Below are positions 16,703 to 23,673 of a DNA stretch of 40,059 bases, piece after piece. A model generated the notes under the pieces. It was not told the DNA's origin, did not search any database, and saw only the letters and a list, made by a program, of their open reading frames with translations. The DNA comes from Acidimicrobiaceae bacterium. GTDB lineage: Bacteria > Actinomycetota > Acidimicrobiia > Acidimicrobiales > RAAP-2. Positions within the stretch are counted from its first letter, which is position 1; every line of letters starts with the position of its first letter. The translations under genes were made by a program, and so were the position numbers. The DNA is taken from contig CANFJV010000006.1 in the NCBI GenBank assembly GCA_947447225.1, positions 1-40,059 on the forward strand, read 5' to 3'.

Positions 16703-17199
16703 TCGCTGGTGCTCTGCCGAAATGGAGCGATGGCGATTTGGCTCAGTGCCTCGTTCAGGGCTCCAAGTTGCACTGGGGCAACGGGAGCAATGAGTAGGCA
16801 GTCAAGCGCGTCGAGATACCGAGTCGTTGCGTGCTCAAGTTCGGCAGCGCCTGAACTGGTTACTTCGATATAGAGCGTTCTGCGATCAGAAGGGCACTGC
16901 ACCCGAACAACGAACTCGCGTTCAACGAGTCGGTCAACGAGTCGGGTTGCACCACCGGTCGTTAGTCCAAGTTCTCCGGCAAGTTCGCCCATCGTCAGGC
17001 GATTGTTCGGGCTTCGGCGAACGTGCACGAGGGCTTCGTAGAAGACCAAGCTCAACCCGGTCGTCGCAAGCAAGTGCTGGTCGAGGGCCTTCGTGAGGCG
17101 GTTTGTGGCGGCAAGCAAATTGCCAGCAAGCACAATGCGCTGATCGCTGACAAACGCCGAGCAACGGTCGTTTGGCGATGGAGGGGCATGCTCGGCCAT
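16699..17199 (-). CDS. MarR family transcriptional regulator
   Basis: A 166-residue winged-helix regulator. A helical N-terminus (AATNRLTKALDQHLLATTGLSLVFYEALVHV) is followed by the DNA-binding unit RLTMGELAGELGLTTGGATRLVDRLVERE (about 78-106) and the wing with CPSDRRTLYIEVT. MarR dimers bind short inverted repeats and are usually released by small phenolic or lipophilic ligands or by oxidation. It is divergent from the YceI gene, and the 92 bp between them hold repeats that overlap both promoters, so it very probably represses itself and yceI. The ATG is 6 nt after TAACAT (leaderless). The stop codon overlaps that of ileS by 4 bp in convergent orientation. Confidence 0.92.
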   Translation of the reverse strand: MAEHAPPSPNDRCSAFVSDQRIVLAGNLLAATNRLTKALDQHLLATTGLSLVFYEALVHVRRSPNNRLTMGELAGELGLTTGGATRLVDRLVEREFVVRVQCPSDRRTLYIEVTSSGAAELEHATTRYLDALDCLLIAPVAPVQLGALNEALSQIAIAPFRQSTSD

Positions 17200-17205
17200 A
17201 GCGAA

Positions 17206-17234
17206 ATGTTAGTAGTATCTTCAATAGTTGACAA
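17206..17234 (-). promoter_or_regulatory. Leaderless promoter of the marR-like gene
   Basis: On the minus strand, TTGTCA at 17229-17234, a 17-bp spacer, and TAACAT at 17206-17211 exactly 6 nt before the ATG at 17199. It is one of the most complete promoters in the window and overlaps the operator-like repeats. Confidence 0.65.
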
Positions 17235-17272
17235 ATCAGAAACTTGAGATATAGTAGTTGTCGAATCAACTA
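17210..17272. promoter_or_regulatory. MarR operator-like repeats between marR-like and yceI genes
   Basis: The best copy is at 17255-17272: TAGTTG and CAACTA arms around TCGAAT, a perfect 6+6 inverted repeat just downstream of the yceI -10. A second 18-bp copy at 17225-17242 matches it at 14 of 18 positions and covers the yceI -35. A weaker copy (11 of 18) starts at 17210, over the marR-like -10. Copy starts are 15 and 30 bp apart. Occupancy would block both promoters. Confidence 0.55.
17228..17255 (+). promoter_or_regulatory. Near-consensus promoter of yceI gene
   Basis: TTGACA at 17228-17233, a 16-bp spacer, and TATAGT at 17250-17255. This is the strongest sigma-70-like promoter in the window. 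Start of transcription is expected near 17262, giving a leader of about 30 nt with the ribosome binding site AGAAGGAG. Confidence 0.7.
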
Positions 17273-17291
17273 ACTTTCCAGAAGGAGCATC

Positions 17292-17828
17292 ATGAGTAAC
17301 CTCCCCGCAGCCGGCACCTACGTCGTTGACGCAGTGCACTCCAACATCGGCTTCACTGTTCGCCACCTCGTCGCCGCAAAGGTCCGCGGTTCATTCACCG
17401 AGTACGAGGGCACCATTGAAATTGGCGCCACCCCAGAAGACTCAAAGGTTTCCGCCACCGTGCAAGCGGCATCGATCACGACCCACAATGAAATGCGTGA
17501 CGGGCACTTGAAGAGCCCTGACTTTTTGGACTTGGAAAACCACCCAACGCTCACTCTCGTGTCGAAGAAGATCACGGCAAAAGGTGGCGACAAGTACACC
17601 TTGACCGCCGACTTGACCCTTCGTGGCGTGACCAAGGAAATCGACTTCGACCTCACCTACAACGGTACTGGTGCGAACATGGCCGGTGGCACCGTCGTTG
17701 GGTTCGAAGCGTCAGCAACTATTGACCGTCGTGACTTCGGCGTGGCGTTCGAAGGCGCACTTGAAGACGGCTCACTCGTGGTGTCGCACCACGTCAAGCT
17801 CGAACTCGACATTGAGGCGCACGCCTAA
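17292..17828 (+). CDS. YceI family protein (lipid-binding lipocalin-like fold)
   Basis: A 178-residue protein that begins directly with the YceI beta-barrel: AGTYVVDAVHSNIGFTVRHLV, then KVRGSFTEYEGTIEI, HLKSPDFLDLENHPTLT, LTLRGVTKEIDFDLTYNG and FEASATIDRRDFGV. Structures of the family bind polyisoprenoid or other long amphiphilic lipids in the barrel. No signal peptide is present, so this copy should be cytoplasmic, as is common in actinobacteria. It is the probable target of the divergent MarR regulator, whose operator-like repeats overlap its near-consensus promoter. Strong ribosome binding site AGAAGGAG. A 14-bp perfect stem-loop follows the stop. Confidence 0.93.
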   Translation: MSNLPAAGTYVVDAVHSNIGFTVRHLVAAKVRGSFTEYEGTIEIGATPEDSKVSATVQAASITTHNEMRDGHLKSPDFLDLENHPTLTLVSKKITAKGGDKYTLTADLTLRGVTKEIDFDLTYNGTGANMAGGTVVGFEASATIDRRDFGVAFEGALEDGSLVVSHHVKLELDIEAHA

Positions 17829-17852
17829 GTCGACCGCACAACTAAGACGAGG

Positions 17853-17884
17853 ACTGCGGCATGCCGATTCCGGCATGCCGCAGT
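17853..17884. terminator. Bidirectional intrinsic terminator-like stem-loop
   Basis: A perfect 14-bp inverted repeat (17853-17866 with 17871-17884) around the loop ATTC, placed between the stops of the convergent yceI and glutamine-synthetase-like genes. Only three Ts follow on the + side, so it may work as an L-shaped (U-poor) actinobacterial terminator or mRNA-stabilising hairpin for both genes. Confidence 0.7.
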
Positions 17885-17891
17885 TTCGCGT

Positions 17892-19265
17892 CTAGATACG
17901 TTCGAAGTTCCGTCGCAGTTCCCAGTCAGTCACCGCTCGGTTGCTCGCCAACCACTCTTGACGAGCGGTGTTTGCGAGATGGTGGTGCACCGCGTCACCA
18001 AAGGCTTCTTTGGCAATGGCGCTTTGTTCGAAGTGGGTGAGCGCATCGATCAGCGTTGACGGAATCCGCTCAAGGTCCGCGGCGGTGTAGGCGTTGCCGT
18101 TGTAGGCGGCGCCAAGTTCGAGTTGGTGGTCAATGCCATAGAGCCCTGCGGCAATGGCCGCTGCTAAGGCGAGATAGGGATTGGCGTCTGCGCCCGGCAC
18201 ACGGTTCTCGACGCGTCGAGCCTCACCGTGGCCGACGAGGCGGAACCCACAGGTCCGGTTGTCTTCACCCCAAGCAATGGCTGTAGGCGCCCAGCTATCA
18301 GGCACGAAGCGACGGTAGGAATTCACCGTTGGGGCCCACATCCAGGCAAGTTCTTTTGCCGCAGCTAATTGTCCAGCAAGGAACTGTCGGCCAATGTTGG
18401 AAAGCTCATCTTCTGCGTTGTCATCACCAAAGCAGGACGTACCTGTTGCGAGGTCAATGACGCCAGTGTGGAGATGACACGAACTTCCTGCTTCATCCAT
18501 TGACCATTTGGCCATAAAGGTCACTGCTCGGCCTTCTTGGGCCGCAATTTCTTTGATGCCGTTTTTGAACACGGTATGGCGATCAGCCGTCGTCAAGGCA
18601 TCGCTGTAGGTGAGGTTCACTTCATGCTGACCGCGACCTGCTTCGCCTTTGGAACTTTCAACCGGAAGTCCCGCTGCAAGCATCTCTCGACGGATGCGAC
18701 CGAGCAAGAACTCATCGCGTGACGTTTGCAGGATTTGATAGTCCTCGATGTACGAAGCATTTGGCGTTAACCGTTGGTAATTCTGCTTGTTGGCGTCTTC
18801 ATAGGATTCTTGGAAGAGGTAGAACTCGAGCTCGGTCGCACAGGTAAAGCCAAGACCGCGTTCTTTTGCTCGTTGCAACTGCTGTTTTAAAATTGCCCGA
18901 GGAGAGACGTCGACGGGAGCGCCGTCGTTCGTAAACAGGTCGCAGAGCACTAACGCGGTTTTTTCGTGCCACGGCAAGAAAAACACTGCTTGTGGGTCGA
19001 GTTGGGCGGCAACATCGCCATAGCCTCGCTCCCAGTTGGCGAACTGGTAGCCCGGCAACGGGTTGAGGTCAATGTCAGACCCGAGGAGATAGTCGCAGCA
19101 CTCGGTGCCATGAGTCAACACCGTGTCGATGAAAAACGGTCCGGTGATGCGCTTTCCGACTGGGCGTCCGTAGAGATCTGGAAAACAGACAATGACGGTA
19201 TCGATTCGCTCATCACGAATTGCTTGCAGGAGCTCATCCAAATTGGCCATGGTCAACGTTGCCAC
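17892..19265 (-). CDS. Glutamine synthetase family, gamma-glutamylpolyamine synthetase (PuuA/GlnA3)-like
   Basis: A 457-residue glutamine synthetase homologue. It has a beta-grasp N-terminus (TVIVCFPDLYGRPVGKR), then the catalytic domain with ATELEFYLF (metal Glu145 and Glu147), GEAGRGQHEVNL (208-218), GSSCHLHTGV (260-269) and NSYRRFVPDSWAPTAIAWGEDNRTCGFR carrying the phosphate-binding Arg residues. The adenylylation-site region of GlnA is not evident. PuuA-type homologues ligate glutamate to putrescine, spermidine or other amines instead of ammonia. That choice is supported by the divergent PuuD-like hydrolase gene and by gabD1 4.6 kb away, but is inferred. Start taken at GTG 19265; ATG 19250 is an alternative. 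A -10-like TAGGAC lies at 19293-19298. Confidence 0.82.
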   Translation of the reverse strand: MATLTMANLDELLQAIRDERIDTVIVCFPDLYGRPVGKRITGPFFIDTVLTHGTECCDYLLGSDIDLNPLPGYQFANWERGYGDVAAQLDPQAVFFLPWHEKTALVLCDLFTNDGAPVDVSPRAILKQQLQRAKERGLGFTCATELEFYLFQESYEDANKQNYQRLTPNASYIEDYQILQTSRDEFLLGRIRREMLAAGLPVESSKGEAGRGQHEVNLTYSDALTTADRHTVFKNGIKEIAAQEGRAVTFMAKWSMDEAGSSCHLHTGVIDLATGTSCFGDDNAEDELSNIGRQFLAGQLAAAKELAWMWAPTVNSYRRFVPDSWAPTAIAWGEDNRTCGFRLVGHGEARRVENRVPGADANPYLALAAAIAAGLYGIDHQLELGAAYNGNAYTAADLERIPSTLIDALTHFEQSAIAKEAFGDAVHHHLANTARQEWLASNRAVTDWELRRNFERI

Positions 19266-19292
19266 ACTGCACCAAGGTCGTCCAACACCGAA

Positions 19293-19302
19293 GTCCTACA
19301 CT
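19293..19302. promoter_or_regulatory. Overlapping divergent -10 elements of the puuA-like and puuD-like genes
   Basis: TACACT (19297-19302, plus) lies exactly 6 nt before the puuD-like ATG. TAGGAC (19293-19298, minus) is the best -10 candidate for the glutamine-synthetase-like gene. They share two base pairs, so RNA polymerase could use only one direction at a time. Confidence 0.5.
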
Positions 19303-19308
19303 TTGGCC

Positions 19309-20031
19309 ATGGCAACTGCGAAACTCATTGGCCTCACCACCTATCAATTAGAGGTTCCATGGGGGCCGTCAAAGAAATGGGTTTCGGGAACGCCGGCGAA
19401 CTACTACGACCTCGTTGCTCGCGCGGGGGGTCGACCGATGCTGTTGCCCTCAGTAACGGGCGACCTTGACCCAACCTTTGGTGCCGAAGAAGTGATTGCC
19501 GCACTTGATGGACTCGTCGTCATTGGTGGGGTCGATGTGGACCCGTCGCTCTATGGAGCGCCACCGCACGAGCACTTGGGCCGCACCAGCATTGCCCGAG
19601 ACCAAGCAGAACTCGCACTGCTCAACGCGGCACTCGCGGTTGATTTGCCGATTCTGGCAATTTGCCGAGGTCATCAACTCTTAAATGTCGCCCTTGGTGG
19701 AACGCTCCACCAGCACATTCCAGAACTTTTAGGCCATGGTGACCACCAGCCTGGATTCGGTCAGTACGCCCAACGCCGGGTCCAACTGACGCCTGGCACC
19801 AAGACGGCAGACGTTTTCGGAGAGAACCCTACGGTGAGTTGCAGCCACCACCAAGTGGTGGATCGTTTAGGAGAAGGCCTCGTTGCCGTTGGCTATTCCG
19901 TAGAAGAAGAGGGCGTTGCGCCCGTCATTGAAGCCATGGAGCGACCAGCGAGTCGGTTCTGCCTTTCGGTCCAGTGGCATCCAGAAGATGGCGACGACCT
20001 TCGTCCCTTTGCTGCCCTGCTCCACGCCTGA
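19309..20031 (+). CDS. PuuD-like gamma-glutamyl-gamma-aminobutyrate hydrolase (class I glutamine amidotransferase)
   Basis: A 240-residue peptidase C26 protein. The N-terminal IGLTTYQ and a G-V-D-V-D-P-S loop (GGVDVDPSLYG, 73-83) are typical of PuuD. The catalytic triad is Cys119 in ICRGHQLLNVALGG, His224 and Glu226 in VQWHPED. PuuD cleaves gamma-Glu-GABA to glutamate and GABA in the gamma-glutamylated putrescine pathway. The ATG at 19309 is chosen because TACACT lies 6 nt before it; an in-frame extension to 19192 would run antisense through the start of the glutamine-synthetase-like gene. Divergent from that gene, with overlapping -10 elements. Related enzymes act on other gamma-glutamyl amides, so the substrate is inferred. 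Confidence 0.86.
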   Translation: MATAKLIGLTTYQLEVPWGPSKKWVSGTPANYYDLVARAGGRPMLLPSVTGDLDPTFGAEEVIAALDGLVVIGGVDVDPSLYGAPPHEHLGRTSIARDQAELALLNAALAVDLPILAICRGHQLLNVALGGTLHQHIPELLGHGDHQPGFGQYAQRRVQLTPGTKTADVFGENPTVSCSHHQVVDRLGEGLVAVGYSVEEEGVAPVIEAMERPASRFCLSVQWHPEDGDDLRPFAALLHA

Positions 20032-20056
20032 GAAGCAATCCGCAGGTGCGCAGCAC

Positions 20057-20062
20057 TAGCCT
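20057..20062 (+). promoter_or_regulatory. -10 element of leaderless promoter (35-codon gene)
   Basis: TAGCCT exactly 6 nt before the ATG at 20069. Together with the open frame this is the main evidence that the short gene is expressed on its own. Confidence 0.55.
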
Positions 20063-20068
20063 GTGTGC

Positions 20069-20176
20069 ATGGCCCCATCACAAGGACGCAAGAAGCAACT
20101 CGGTTTTCTCGGTGCACTCGTCGCCATTATCAGTGTGACGTGGTACGCGTTGCGCCCCCGCACCAAGGGTGAATAG
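20069..20176 (+). CDS. Small single-span membrane protein (35 residues)
   Basis: A 35-codon gene. The protein has a basic N-terminus (GRKK), one hydrophobic segment of about 16 residues (LGFLGALVAIISVTWY, 11-26) and a basic tail (LRPRTKGE), the layout of a small bitopic inner-membrane protein. It follows the puuD-like gene by 37 bp, has its own leaderless -10, and its stop codon directly abuts the stop of the convergent sirtuin gene at 20177. No ribosome binding site is visible, as expected for a leaderless gene. Function unknown. Confidence rests on promoter spacing and composition, not on any recognised family. Confidence 0.6.
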   Translation: MAPSQGRKKQLGFLGALVAIISVTWYALRPRTKGE

Positions 20177-20938
20177 TTAGCCAAAAAGCAATGCCGGCAA
20201 GATCTCGGCGAGATCGCCACTGATCCTCACGTCGGCGAGTTCGTCCATGCTCGTTGCACCCATATTGCAGATGATGATCTTGGCGCCAGACTCTTTTGCC
20301 AACGGAACAATGGAGGCAACGGGGTAGACCCCAAGCGTTGAGCCGAGGCATAACAGCACGTCGCAGTTCTGCGCGATGGCACTTGCTCGAGGCATCGATA
20401 GACGATGTAGTTGCTGACCAAAAGAAATCGTTGCTGACTTGAGCAAGCCTTGACATGCGGGCTCTCCCTGTGTGCATCGAGGGTCCTCGTCACCGTGTTC
20501 TACCCGCTCAAGCACCACCGAAATGGGTTGCTCATGGTGACAGGTCAAGCAGACGGAGCGGTGTGCGCTGCCGTGGACTTCGACCACGATGTCGGGAGAA
20601 GAGCCAGCTGCTTGGTGAAGGCCATCAATGTTTTGGGTCACAATGCCGACCAGTCGTCCGTTTCGCTCAAGGTCGACGAGCGCTCGATGTCCGGCATTTG
20701 GTGCTGCGGTCCAAATTGGTGAGTGCAGGCGGTTCTGCCAGGCCAACTTTCGGACTTCTTGGTCAGTGACATAGGTCTCAATGTCGGTGAGTGCTTCGGC
20801 CCCGGGATTGGTTGTCCAAAGACCCTGAGGTCCTCGAAAGTCGGGAATGCCTGATGCGGTGGAAAGTCCCGCACCTGAGAGGACTGCAATGCGCTGCGAC
20901 GTCGCAAGGAGGTTGTTGGCGTTGGAAAAAGCTGGCAC
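20177..20938 (-). CDS. Sir2 family NAD-dependent protein deacylase
   Basis: A 253-residue sirtuin. NAD-binding motifs are SGAGLSTASGIPDFRG (21-36) and TQNIDGLH (101-108). The catalytic base is His122 in EVHGSA. Zinc ligands are Cys130 and Cys133 (CLTC), then Cys155 and Cys162. LCLGSTLGVYPVA and IICNMGATSMDELADV close the Rossmann part. It removes acyl groups from lysines, consuming NAD; in bacteria a typical target is acyl-CoA synthetase. An acyl-CoA ligase is encoded about 850 bp away and another earlier in the window, so such regulation is conceivable but unproven. GTG start. The divergent methyltransferase begins 83 bp away. Confidence 0.93.
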   Translation of the reverse strand: MPAFSNANNLLATSQRIAVLSGAGLSTASGIPDFRGPQGLWTTNPGAEALTDIETYVTDQEVRKLAWQNRLHSPIWTAAPNAGHRALVDLERNGRLVGIVTQNIDGLHQAAGSSPDIVVEVHGSAHRSVCLTCHHEQPISVVLERVEHGDEDPRCTQGEPACQGLLKSATISFGQQLHRLSMPRASAIAQNCDVLLCLGSTLGVYPVASIVPLAKESGAKIIICNMGATSMDELADVRISGDLAEILPALLFG

Positions 20939-21008
20939 GTACTCAGTTTCGCGGGATCTCTACCGATTGCAATCACGTCGCAACCTTTCGTGCATGCCAC
21001 TTCGTCGT

Positions 21009-21014
21009 TACGCT
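21009..21014 (+). promoter_or_regulatory. -10 element of leaderless promoter (methyltransferase)
   Basis: TACGCT exactly 6 nt before the GTG at 21021. It argues for that GTG over the in-frame ATG at 20994. Confidence 0.5.
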
Positions 21015-21020
21015 TTGGCG

Positions 21021-21734
21021 GTGGACCGACCTGTACAAGATGCGGACCTTGTTCTCGAACAAGTTCGCTACTACGACGCACGAGCGAGCGAGTACGACGA
21101 TTGGTTTTTTCGAAACGGGCGTTATGACCGCGGTGAGCAGGCAACGAACACCTGGTTTGCAGAACTTCGAGAGGTGCAAGCCGTACTTGAGCAACTTCCA
21201 CTCGATCAGGCCAACCTGTTAGAGCTGGCACCTGGAACTGGTCTTTGGACGACACATCTTGCTTCTCGGGCCCAGAAAATCACTGCAGTTGACGCCTCGT
21301 TGGCGATGGTTGAGGTGGCCAAACAGCGCCTTGGCAAGTGGCGGGCAAAGGTCGAGTTCGTCCACGCGGACTTATTTACCTTTTTGCCCACCGCAACGTA
21401 TGACGGCATTGTGTTTTGTTTTTGGATCAGCCATGTCCCACGCTCGCGCCTTGATGATTTTGTCGAGATGATTGCCGGCGCCCTTTCGCCGGGTGGATTT
21501 GTCTTCTTTGTCGATTCTCGGCGCGACCCTCGTTCAACGGCACAGGACCATGTGCTCCCCGACACTGGAGAAGAGTTGATGATTCGCCGCCTTGACGATG
21601 GTCGCGAATTTTCCATCGTCAAGAATTTTTGGGCGTCGGACTTGCTCATTGAGCGATTTGCTGCTCAGGGCATTTCATTGACCGTGACGGAGACGGCAAC
21701 CTATTTTCAAGTTGGCGTGGGGACTCGCCGTTGA
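21021..21734 (+). CDS. Class I SAM-dependent methyltransferase
   Basis: A 237-residue methyltransferase. A short N-terminal helix region ends in QVRYYDARASEYDDWFF (14-30), common in this group. Motif I is LLELAPGTGLWT (67-78), the acidic end of beta-2 is AVDAS (89-93), and motif IV-like residues lie in FCFWISHVPRSRLDDF. The remainder carries GALSPGGFVFFVDSRRDP. The substrate cannot be predicted. The GTG at 21021 is preferred because of the leaderless -10. Longer in-frame starts at 20994 or 20847 are possible, and the latter would overlap the sirtuin gene antisense. An acyl-CoA ligase with its own promoter follows after 54 bp. Confidence 0.8.
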   Translation: MDRPVQDADLVLEQVRYYDARASEYDDWFFRNGRYDRGEQATNTWFAELREVQAVLEQLPLDQANLLELAPGTGLWTTHLASRAQKITAVDASLAMVEVAKQRLGKWRAKVEFVHADLFTFLPTATYDGIVFCFWISHVPRSRLDDFVEMIAGALSPGGFVFFVDSRRDPRSTAQDHVLPDTGEELMIRRLDDGREFSIVKNFWASDLLIERFAAQGISLTVTETATYFQVGVGTRR

Positions 21735-21776
21735 TCGAGCCCCCTTTTGACGTTCAAAAGCGGTAGCGCAACTCGC

Positions 21777-21782
21777 TAGTCT
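21777..21782 (+). promoter_or_regulatory. -10 element of leaderless promoter (acyl-CoA ligase)
   Basis: TAGTCT exactly 6 nt before the GTG at 21789. No ribosome binding site is present. Confidence 0.6.
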
Positions 21783-21788
21783 CGCAAG

Positions 21789-23141
21789 GTGCCACGTTCT
21801 ACTCCCTATGAATTACTGACGGCACATGACGCCGAGGAACGTCAACGTCGAGCGGCAGCAGGGCTCTTCAACGCCGGGCTCACCGCTGGAGACATTGTGG
21901 CGTTTTGCCTTTCAGGGTCGGCGTCGTTGCTGTGTGCGGTTCTTGGCGCCACTCGATCGCACCTGCTCCCAGCAGTCCTCAACCCAGGACTCACCGAGGT
22001 TGAACGCAAGACCTATCTGGCACAACTCAATCCACGACTGGTCATCTCAACCGAAGCACAACTCGCTGCGTTGTTTGGCGACCAAGAACGCGAACTTACG
22101 CCCTATCCACTGACGAAGCCAATGCACTTCACCTCGGGGACAACGGGGGCTGCAAAAGCGGTAACAACTGGGTTTTTTGATGAAGCGACGGCAAAGCGCG
22201 TCGTTGAGGACGAGCAAGACGTGTGGGAATTTGACGCAAGCGATCGACTTCTCATGTGCTCACCGGTCCATCACACGGTCGGTATTCGGCTGCCAATGGT
22301 CGCACTCTCACAGGGAGCTGAAGTTTTGCTGTCGAAGACCTTTGATGCGAGTGGGGCCCTCGACGCCCTCCGACACGATGGTCCAACAACAGCGTTCATG
22401 GTGCCAACGCATCTTCAACGAGTGCTGGCCTTGCCGGAGCTTGACCGTGAGGAACGGTTTCGTTCTTTGCGCTATCTCGTCCACGCAGGATCGTCGTGTC
22501 CGCCGGCGCTCAAGTATGCGGCAATGGAACGAGTCGGTGGCCAAGGCATTGTTGAGTTCTATGGCGCAACCGAGACGCAATTTGCGTTTTGTACCCAACA
22601 AGAGTGGCTTGAGCACCCGGGAACCGTCGGTAAAGCCCGAGAGGGTCGAACGCTTTCCATAGAGGCCATTGACGGCCAAGTGGGAACCATTTGGTGTGAC
22701 GTCCCCGACTTTGCCCGTTTCCAGTATTTCGGCAACGAAGCAGCAACAGCCGAGGCATGGCGAGGCAACGCCTGCACCGTTGGCGATCTTGGTGAACTTG
22801 ATGATGATGGATTTCTCTATCTCACCGGACGGCGTCACGATCTCATCATCACCGGTGGCGTCAATGTTTACCCTGCCGAAATCGAAGCGGCATTGACAGG
22901 CACGCCGGGCGTTCGTGAACTCTGTGTCTTCTCGGTCAATGACGAAACTTGGGGCCAAAAGGTTTGCTGCGCGGTTGTTGGAGATAGCGGTGCGGCTACG
23001 AAACTTCGAGAACGCGCTGCACTTGTTCTTGCTCCGTTCAAGCGACCAAAGGAGTACTTCGAATTGCCTGAACTCCCGATGACCGCAACGGGCAAAGTCT
23101 TGAGGCGAGCACTTCCTGAACTCGTTGGTTCTTCTCGCTAG
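21789..23141 (+). CDS. Short AMP-dependent acyl-CoA synthetase/ligase
   Basis: A 450-residue ANL-superfamily enzyme, about 60-100 residues shorter than typical acyl-CoA ligases, mainly in the N-terminal domain. The P-loop is MHFTSGTTGAAKAVTT (112-127). Next come CSPVHHTVGIRLPM, FYGATETQF, the hinge region LTGRRHDLIITGGVNVYPAEIEAAL, and the catalytic Lys in PMTATGKVLRRALPEL. All key residues of adenylation and thioester formation are therefore present. It probably activates a small or aromatic acid, but the substrate is unknown. GTG start, leaderless. An unknown 132-residue protein with its own promoter follows. The nearby sirtuin could regulate the catalytic Lys, as it does for acetyl-CoA synthetase elsewhere. 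Confidence 0.83.
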   Translation: MPRSTPYELLTAHDAEERQRRAAAGLFNAGLTAGDIVAFCLSGSASLLCAVLGATRSHLLPAVLNPGLTEVERKTYLAQLNPRLVISTEAQLAALFGDQERELTPYPLTKPMHFTSGTTGAAKAVTTGFFDEATAKRVVEDEQDVWEFDASDRLLMCSPVHHTVGIRLPMVALSQGAEVLLSKTFDASGALDALRHDGPTTAFMVPTHLQRVLALPELDREERFRSLRYLVHAGSSCPPALKYAAMERVGGQGIVEFYGATETQFAFCTQQEWLEHPGTVGKAREGRTLSIEAIDGQVGTIWCDVPDFARFQYFGNEAATAEAWRGNACTVGDLGELDDDGFLYLTGRRHDLIITGGVNVYPAEIEAALTGTPGVRELCVFSVNDETWGQKVCCAVVGDSGAATKLRERAALVLAPFKRPKEYFELPELPMTATGKVLRRALPELVGSSR

Positions 23142-23262
23142 GAATACTCTGCTTCTGCTCCCCACCCACCCGGGCAAGTCAATGCTGCTCAAACGAGGTC
23201 CCGTGCCGACTTTGAATCAGCATCAGTGGCTTAGAAAAATGTGCGCGGGAGAGTGGGTCAAC

Positions 23263-23268
23263 TACAGT
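23263..23268 (+). promoter_or_regulatory. -10 element of leaderless promoter (132-residue protein)
   Basis: TACAGT exactly 6 nt before the ATG at 23275. It favours this start over an in-frame extension that begins inside the upstream ligase gene. Confidence 0.55.
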
Positions 23269-23274
23269 CGTCAT

Positions 23275-23673
23275 ATGTCAACGGAACCGAGAATCTTGCC
23301 GAGCGAATGGACTGGAACCTCAACAGAGGTGTCATGGGGGCTGGTCTTCGGCGAGAATCATCCCAAGTTTGAGACGCATGGCCAACTTGATCCATCAATG
23401 CACACCGGGACCGAAGACATTACGTTGCGAATCATTTCTCAGGTTGGTCGTGCGGTGGAGATTGTCTTTGAGACTCATTCTGGAAAGATCGGCGCAATTG
23501 GCCTGCTCTCTCATGACGGTAGGAGGCTTGAGGTGACGGGTCCACTTGGGCATGCGACCTACCTCATTGATGGCAACACCATGACAGGAACGTCGAACTA
23601 CAAGGTCAACGGATCGGGTGGCGCAAGCGATGAATACGGTGTCGGTATGGCGGAGCTAACGGCAAGGCTTTGA
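23275..23673 (+). CDS. Hypothetical protein, predicted all-beta
   Basis: A 132-residue protein I do not recognise. It has alternating hydrophobic strands (EVSWGLVFGE, ITLRIISQV, AVEIVFETH, IGAIGLLSHDG, LEVTGPLGHATYLIDGN) separated by Gly/Asp turns, which suggests a beta-sandwich or small barrel. There is no signal peptide, Cys or membrane segment. The start is set by a leaderless -10. It lies between an acyl-CoA ligase and gabD1 with more than 130 bp of non-coding DNA on each side, so it is probably a single-gene transcript. The 189-bp gap after it, up to gabD1, holds no convincing gene or terminator. Confidence 0.6.
   Translation: MSTEPRILPSEWTGTSTEVSWGLVFGENHPKFETHGQLDPSMHTGTEDITLRIISQVGRAVEIVFETHSGKIGAIGLLSHDGRRLEVTGPLGHATYLIDGNTMTGTSNYKVNGSGGASDEYGVGMAELTARL

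Noticed and set aside
20638-21255. Minus-strand frame of 205 codons across the sirtuin and methyltransferase starts
   Set aside because: It overlaps two recognised genes and the divergent promoter region, and no family is recognisable.
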